The position numbers and the translations under genes were made by a program. 64,000 nt of DNA, taken from contig CM062213.1 in the NCBI GenBank assembly GCA_031216445.1, forward strand, positions 11,967,501 to 12,031,500, read 5' to 3'. Positions 54,003-64,000 of the stretch are shown in pieces (position 1 is the first letter of the stretch; every line of letters starts with the position of its first letter). The DNA is from Lateolabrax maculatus (Eukaryota; Chordata; Actinopteri; Acropomatiformes; Lateolabracidae). The notes below the pieces were generated by a model. That model was not told where the DNA came from. It made no database searches and saw only the letters and a list, made by a program, of their open reading frames with translations.

Positions 54003-56004
54003 TTTAAGTGATATAAAAAAGAGATAAACAAAAAAGCATCAAATACTCACTCTGCACAAGCTGGAGTGAGCTTTGGCATTTTTGCTTGAAAAATTACAAA
54101 GAAGGTTAACAGTTAATTGATGATGAAAAAAGTGCCAATGGGAAAATACTCCAGTGAAGACTGAGCAGTGGTAGAGTCTTTGTAACCTAACGGTCACTTA
54201 TTCGTGAGGGGTTATGCATGATAAAATCCTGAAAACATTTTCCCACAGTGGTTAATCAGCCCCTGATGTCTTTTTGTGTTACTATTTGATCTGGTTAAAG
54301 AGTTAATGGGGGATATTTTTAAAAAGCTTTTTTGACAAAATATTTGTAAAATGCTGTTTTTCTCCATCCGCCTGGTGTTCCACCCTGCAGTGCCTTGTTG
54401 CACTCATTTTGGATGGCAGGAACATTCGGCTCTTAGATGTGTGGACGTTCATCCTGCAGGCCATGTGAAAGACACACTTGAATTTCAAGGGTTGCAAACG
54501 GTTCAAGTCTAAATGGACTGCTCGGTCAGGGAACAAAAAGATGCTCTTCATGGACTTACGAAAACTTTTTAAAGGAGCACAGCACAGTTGTGAAAGAGCA
54601 CAACAGAGTGTGTCGAGCAGCTGGCCTCCCCTCCTGCCTTCTCATGGACAGATGTTTGTCAGAACGAACCTTGCTGCCCTTCTGCTATGTGTCGTCTATC
54701 TCTACACTGTGGTTCAGCCTCGACTCAAAGCGCAGACACTGTCCATTTTCATAGATTTCTTTTGTCCCATCTGCACAGTGTATATTCTATATTTGAAGCC
54801 TGTCGGAAACATGTACTTTTCCATTAGGACTGACTGAAACGAGTGAATGTTTATGTACAGTATACCTACTGTTGTGCATCTCTGCTGTACCCGAGCATGG
54901 TGGGGACCCGGAGAGGCAGCTCAACACTGTTTTGAGACCTCAGCAAAAACACTGCTTTAAAAAAAACAACAACAACAAAAAAAGCTTTTACTCTGAGACC
55001 TCCAGTATTAACTTTAGGTCGTACTGCATTATTCTAACAACACTGTTGTACATTGAAGGAAATACATTTTGTGGAATTCTTTATAGCCTACAATATATTA
55101 CTACTGTTGAGGTCGGTGTTGTAGTTTCGTTTTAAATTACTGGTATTTATTTGCATGATATTTTGAACGATTTACAGATTTGTGTACATAGTCTGATGGA
55201 TATTTTACATTCCTGTCCATATCCAGCTCTCCAGGAGCGATGGTAGAAGCGAGGGTGTCCTCCATGGATATTTGGGGTGATGTGGAGGCCTCAGAGCTCT
55301 CTGCTGTGTGTAAACTTACAAAAGCTGAAAGTTTGACTTCAGTGAAGCCTACAATAACGGTCAGTGTTTGCAATTTAGGTCTTTTGCAGCGAATAAAAGC
55401 ACAGAGATGTTTAGAGTTATGAGCAACATACTGCCTGATAAAACTTTTGTCATTTATTTAGGAAAAAGGTGACATAAAAACGCTGGAAATGATTTATGCA
55501 TTTAAAGGCTATATAACAAACAAGGCAGTGGCATGTGTAGGGACACCCCTTTATTAATTAACTTTGTTTATGAAATAGATTTAAGTGTGCTTATTTAATT
55601 TATTTATGTATTCTTTTACTTATTAGTTTATATTTTTGGGTATTGTGGATAATATTTGTACTGAACAGAAAGGAACTGAATGTGTTTGAAGCTTGCGTGG
55701 GCACACTAAGCGGTTTACAAGAAAAATTGCAAAACACACAAAAAAACATACTTTATGTCTCTGTCCTTTTGTTTACTGAGTATCAAAAGATTAAGAATGT
55801 TAATGTTTTTGCTGTAACTTTGGTTTTCATTTTGCTGACGTTGTCGTTTACTCGGGACAGTTTCCTCTCTTTGTGCCAGTCTCTAATGCCACCTCATTTT
55901 TGTACAGACGATGTGAAGCAGTCAGAAGAAGATGAAGGCTTACTTTGTAAAGATTTTGTCAGTCACATTACAAAATGGATATTTAAATGTTTATATCTTT
56001 GGTG

Positions 56005-56010
56005 ATTAAA
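56005..56010 (+). terminator. Candidate distal poly(A) signal of cacna2d2
   Basis: ATTAAA followed by a T/G-rich stretch (gttgttcttctctg). It lies 4.6 kb beyond the stop, so earlier sites may be used instead. Confidence 0.3.
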
Positions 56011-56418
56011 TGCTATTGATATTTTTCACTTCAGCTCTGGATCGTTGTTCTTCTCTGATCTATTTTTCTCTAGACTAATCCTGTTAATATTTAAACCAGC
56101 CCTGCACAGATGATTTCACATATTCTAGCATCATTGTTACATTTTAGACACAACAATGGTCTTCAGTCCAATCTATAAGGTATATTACATTAATTAAACA
56201 AATGTTTCCTATGTATATTATTTCAGAGTAATATCTCGTTTGCTCTTTCCTTTGTCAAACATGCCACTAAATCCAGATTAAACAGAAAATGAAGAGAATA
56301 TGTAAAAAAGTGAATCAGAATTTTTTTGTGAAAAATAAACAGGCAAGAAACTCAGAGTTGTGACAGCATTTACTGCAAAAGGAGCCATCAAGGTTACAAT
56401 CTTCACTTATTTGTCATT

Positions 56419-56780
56419 CTACAACACAGGGTTGCACAACAAAATGCAAGTTGTAGTCCCACTTGCTACATAAGAAAAAAAACCTGGTGTAGTGTGGAGG
56501 ATGAGCTGGGGAGTCTTAAAGCCTGAGGAAAGAAGCTTCAGCATCAGGGTTTTTCTTATGTCTGCTGTGGATACTGACAGTGGCCGGTTCTCTGTCGGTG
56601 GGGCAGATTTGACAACTGACTCTTTGTTGAGGAGATCAAAGCGAAGATAAGATGTGCTAAGCTCATATGGTAAAGTCGCCTGCTTTTGTAGCCTGTGACA
56701 TTCTGGATTGCCTGCCACATATCTTTGATGTTGTTGGTGCCCAAAATATTAACTCCATCTATGCTGACATCCTAGCGAGG
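56419..56780 (-). mobile_element. Decayed non-LTR retrotransposon fragment
   Basis: On the - strand, frames with at least one frameshift read like the segment just before the reverse-transcriptase domain of an L2/Rex-type LINE: an MWQAIQNVTGYKSR motif, then FDLLNKE and ADIRKTL. No RT catalytic motif is present. It is a dead fragment between cacna2d2 and the myosin gene. Confidence 0.5.
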
Positions 56781-56944
56781 TTTTATGATAAGGGGAATGT
56801 AAAAATAAAAAAAACTAAATAGCTGGTTAAATCCTGCAGTGTGCTAAGAAATGAAAAGAGGAAGCACTACATATAGTAATTTAATATATCTTCAGGTAAA
56901 GCATATGGCATGTAATTCACAAATGACAGAAACATGAACTTCTA

Positions 56945-57115
56945 AGCAGGGCTGAAACAAATGATTGTTTTTATTATTTATCTTTTGATTCTTCTTTTTC
57001 CCTGACTAATTGTTTAGCCTATAAAATGCCAGAATATTGGGAAAAATGCCCATCACAGGTTCCCTGAGCCAAAGGTGATGTCTTCACATTGTTGTTTTGT
57101 CCTGGTATATGGTGT
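56945..57115. repeat. Dispersed TTAATCGATTAATC-type element, copy 5 (partial)
   Basis: Starts gcagggctgaaacaaatgat and contains gtttagcctataaaatgcca and aaatgcccatcacagg, typical of this family. Confidence 0.6.
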
Positions 57116-58975
57116 TATTAAAACCAAAAGAGACAGACAAGTGAGAAAAGTTGTCTCCATGTTACCTAAATGTCTAAAAGTAAGTACAGGTACGATATGA
57201 GCTTCTCTGGATGTCAGTGATGTTATGACACTACACTGTAGGTACAATGAGCTGAACTGGAGTGACATCCATTATCTAATGCAGAGAGACTGTGTTTCTG
57301 TGTCAGCTGTCGCGGGATAACATATCATTTTAGTGCGGCTTGGTGGAGGCAAGAAAAGAAATCCAGGAGTCAAGCAGCTTGCATGATTCATCATCTGCAT
57401 TTGCTCATAATGTCAGTCAGTAAAGATATCAAACAGTAAGCTGAGGTCTTCAGAGGAAAGATGATAGGTTGCTGGCCACTTCCACAGACAGTAAAAGCTC
57501 TGGATTGCGGTTGTGGGATGTTTTGGCTTCATAGATTCACCAACAGCCCTGCGGGCCAGCTGCTCTCAATGGCCTTGTTTGGATTAGGTTTGGATACTGT
57601 CTATCCAGCAGGCATAGTACCTTGTTGTTTGGCTTACAGAGAAATACACACTCTGATTTAGCTATGAAATCAGACCATCAGTGTTTGGCAACGCAGTTTG
57701 AATCTTATTGTCATTTTAATCCTATCACGTGAGGTATAACCAGCAGACCTTGTCCAGAGGCTTGTCCCTCATAAACTGAACAACACAGACACTGAACAGA
57801 TGAAGCTTTCAGCAGAGACGAGGATTGATGTAGGTCTGCTGCAGAGCATGACTTCCTTTTGGGTAAAACTGTTTTTAATTACAATTTATCAAAGAGGAGA
57901 ACTAGGATTTGTTGTAGCATCAGATGTTATGTCTAAAAGCTTTAAAAAATTTTTTTGTCTGTAGTGAAGCAGCTTATAAATATGATTAAATGTTTTTAAT
58001 TAAGTCTGAGAAAGCTTATTTCTTTTCAAGATTTAATACAATATTCAGCAGGATGTGAGTTTCAAAATTCTGATTGACTCTACAGTTTTAATAACATTTA
58101 ACAATTAAAAATACTGGAGGCAATTAATACCTTTGAACATTTTTGGGATTTATTTATGATAAAATACTTGAGATGCATTTATGTCAAATGGGCTAACAAG
58201 TGTAGCAGGAGTGAGACTTAACGCAGGTTTCTTTTTCCTGTGCTTGATACTTGATACTCTCGCATGGATACCGTTATTTGGGAGGGGTCTAAGCAGAATT
58301 TAACCTTGAGTAATTCAGAGAAAAATATACCATACTTAGCTGTGTGTTGATATGTATACAAAGGAACTAACAAGGAACAAAATCTAACCATACAATTACT
58401 TGTAAAATACCCAACTGCCCCCTGTTCGAGCAGTAAAGAGAGACCTCTGGTAATAAAGTTGTGTCTGGTGCCATAGCTCCAGGAGCAAACAGGTGCACTA
58501 AGATTAATGGCAGGAGAAAGGCAGCTGTCATTTGTCACAATGTTATGTCACATATGGCTCCCCAAAGAGGAAGCAAACAGTATTAGATGGTCGCTTTACC
58601 CCAAAGGATTTGTGGAATTTATAACACACTCTATCTTGACTTCAACTTGACTCACAATTTGAATGTGTGACTGTCTGTAGAAATGTTGCATCTACTGACT
58701 CCTTATTTACAGTCGACAGGCCTATTAGTGCCGTGAGAATCTGATTGTGTTGGTAAAGTGTGTGCTGTAGGTTCACTGCTGTGCAGGATGAACACTTCAT
58801 CACAGGTAGAACTGCTGCCTGGTGGACCACGTGAGGGAAACCACATACAGGTATGTCACAGATAATGATGAAGATGTTTGTTTTACATTCATTACCATAA
58901 AAAGTTTTGTTATAAAGATGAAAGTAAAAATATATGTCCAAACTTAAAAAGGTAATTATCTATCTGTTTTAACTG
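57116..58975. other. Intergenic DNA, nothing recognised
   Basis: No supported exon, RNA gene or repeat on either strand. Short open frames lack splice-site support. Confidence 0.5.
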
Positions 58976-58980
58976 TTTAA

Positions 58981-59383
58981 AGGAAATAGGTGGACATTTC
59001 TGGAACTAATGTTATTTCTGTTCTTGGGGTCTTCGGCAGTCGCCTGGCAACAGCATGGTGACGTCCTATCCAACTCCATGAAGGTACCGCGCCCAGCCAG
59101 GAAATAGTCCGGCAAAACCAACATGTTGTTTTTACACTTTGGTTTTTATACCAGTTTAACACATAATAACGTGTTAATCAGTGAGCTTAGAGGTACAGGA
59201 CAACTTGGACAGAGCCAGGTTAACTGTTTCCCCGTGCTTCCAGTCTTCATGCTCAGGGAAACTAAGGTAAACCAACTGCCGGCTGTAGCTTCATATCTAA
59301 CAAACAAACATTAGAGTGGTGTTGATCTTCTCATCTCAGCACCCGAACAAACAAGTGTATTACTCAAAATGTCAAACTATTCC
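58981..59383. mobile_element. GGAATAGTTTGACATT-type MITE, copy 3 (about full length)
   Basis: In inverted orientation relative to 39664-39894. The right end is atgtcaaactattcc and the left end aggaaataggtggacatttc. The interior contains cgcctggcaacagcatggtg, gcccagccaggaaatagtcc and ccggctgtagcttcatatc. About 400 bp, the best-preserved copy here. Confidence 0.75.
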
Positions 59384-59939
59384 CCGCAGACCTGATCCCT
59401 TCCTCATGATTATGAGTAACATTTAGGTAAATATCCATATTTATCTGAAATTATTTGCACCACAGCAGGTTGGTAACTAGGATGCTTATTTACTTGTACT
59501 TGTCGGTTCTGTCTCATGACTGAAAAGCAACATTTTGGTCGTGAAAACCTGAATAAGGCTCAAATGCCTAAATAGTTTTGGACTGTCACACATACTGTAA
59601 TTGTTCAAATCAGTGCTGTTTGTCCCCCATCAACAGAATTTCTTCTGAATAATTGAAATGTAGCACGAAAAGAAGAATGTGCTTTTTGTCAAAACATGGC
59701 TATTGATGACCAGTTGTGTTTAAGTGAGTTTGATTTGTAGATTCAGATCCTGGGCTGAGCAACAAGACACCTAAACTCAATACCATAATGACACAACATA
59801 CTGATGAACATGATACAACAAATTAGTGTTTTTTTCAGTCAAATAACCCAATCTGAACTTTCTTTTCACAAACCAAGTCGTAGTACTTTTGTTTTTCTTG
59901 TGCAAAGAAATGTTTTAAGGCAGCAGACTGGTAACAGAC

Positions 59940-59945
59940 TTTATT
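59940..59945 (-). terminator. Poly(A) signal of the myosin heavy chain gene
   Basis: AATAAA on the - strand (TTTATT on +), 88 nt beyond the stop codon. A 3' UTR of about 100-120 nt is normal for sarcomeric myosin heavy chain mRNAs. Confidence 0.75.
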
Positions 59946-60032
59946 TAATAACACCTACAATATTTAGCAAGAGCAGTTCAATGAATATCATATTTTATGA
60001 TTCTCATTTGTGTTTTACAAAGAGTTTGCAGA

Positions 60033-63700
<3,668 letters not shown>

Positions 63701-64000
63701 CTAATCAAAGATATGAATTGACTTAATGTATATCAGAACACAATTGAAACAGCTAACATAACAAAGTATATACAGTGTTCAGTTTATAATGCCAGAAAGG
63801 TTTTGCTTTGGCCCATCATGTTGAATAGAGATGTATTTTACAGGTTTGCAACTAGTGTCATACTGTATGCTGATGTGTGCAATGTGCAACAAAATCTTAA
63901 ATTAAGGTTGAAGAGAGTGAAGGGAATAGAATATGGTTGTTAAAAGTAGGGAAAAATCATAGGAGGTAAGTTAAAGTTTGATTTAGGCATCCTATACAGA

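Larger units (their letters stand above)
51418..56020 (+). other. Possible long 3' UTR of cacna2d2, with repeats
   Basis: No coding exon seen. The stretch 54350-56000 is repeat-poor and may be a long 3' UTR ending at the ATTAAA at 56005-56010. This is a guess; the region from 51864 to about 52200 is a dispersed repeat. Confidence 0.3.

Noticed and set aside
54478..54837. 119-codon open frame with a hydrophobic middle
   Set aside because: No homology recognised, no conserved motif, and it lies in the probable 3' UTR. A chance frame is the simpler reading.

Overview
The window is nuclear DNA from a bony fish, most likely a percomorph teleost. It is AT-rich, its protein-coding genes are split by GT-AG introns, and the introns carry several short repeats that I recognise as common in percomorph genomes. 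This placement rests on recall of gene families and repeats, not on a database search. It contains three complete protein-coding genes on the + strand and the 3' end of a fourth on the - strand. No prokaryotic system, CRISPR array, tRNA or rRNA was seen.

Layout. 1-2200: no recognisable gene. 2200-2800: CpG-containing, promoter-like stretch. 3431-6404: abhd14a, 4 coding exons, a membrane-anchored alpha/beta hydrolase. 8280-8401: promoter and 5' UTR exon of acy1. 8871-15822: acy1, 14 coding exons, the cytosolic zinc enzyme aminoacylase-1. 15823-20640: intergenic DNA. 20640-21180: CpG-rich promoter and first exon of cacna2d2. 21062-51417: cacna2d2, 38 coding exons and about 1096 residues, the GPI-anchored alpha2delta-2 subunit of voltage-gated calcium channels. 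51418-60032: intergenic or 3' UTR DNA with mobile-element remnants. 60033-63700: the last 13 coding exons of a sarcomeric myosin heavy chain, which converges tail-to-tail on cacna2d2 and continues past the right edge.

All exon models were built by hand from splice sites and reading phase, and every exon length agrees with the phase of its neighbours. abhd14a and acy1 lie in the same order and orientation as the human ABHD14A-ACY1 pair. The genes do not form one pathway: acy1 salvages N-acetylated amino acids, cacna2d2 controls calcium-channel trafficking, and the myosin is a muscle motor. The linkage looks like conserved chromosomal neighbourhood.

The most interesting features are: a three-level nested transposon insertion in the first coding intron of acy1, with visible TA target-site duplications; two GC-AG introns in cacna2d2; a telomere-like repeat and a near-perfect 57-nt hairpin in cacna2d2 introns; a competing donor near the end of cacna2d2; and a seven-codon terminal myosin exon. 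I found nothing that supports a new biological system.
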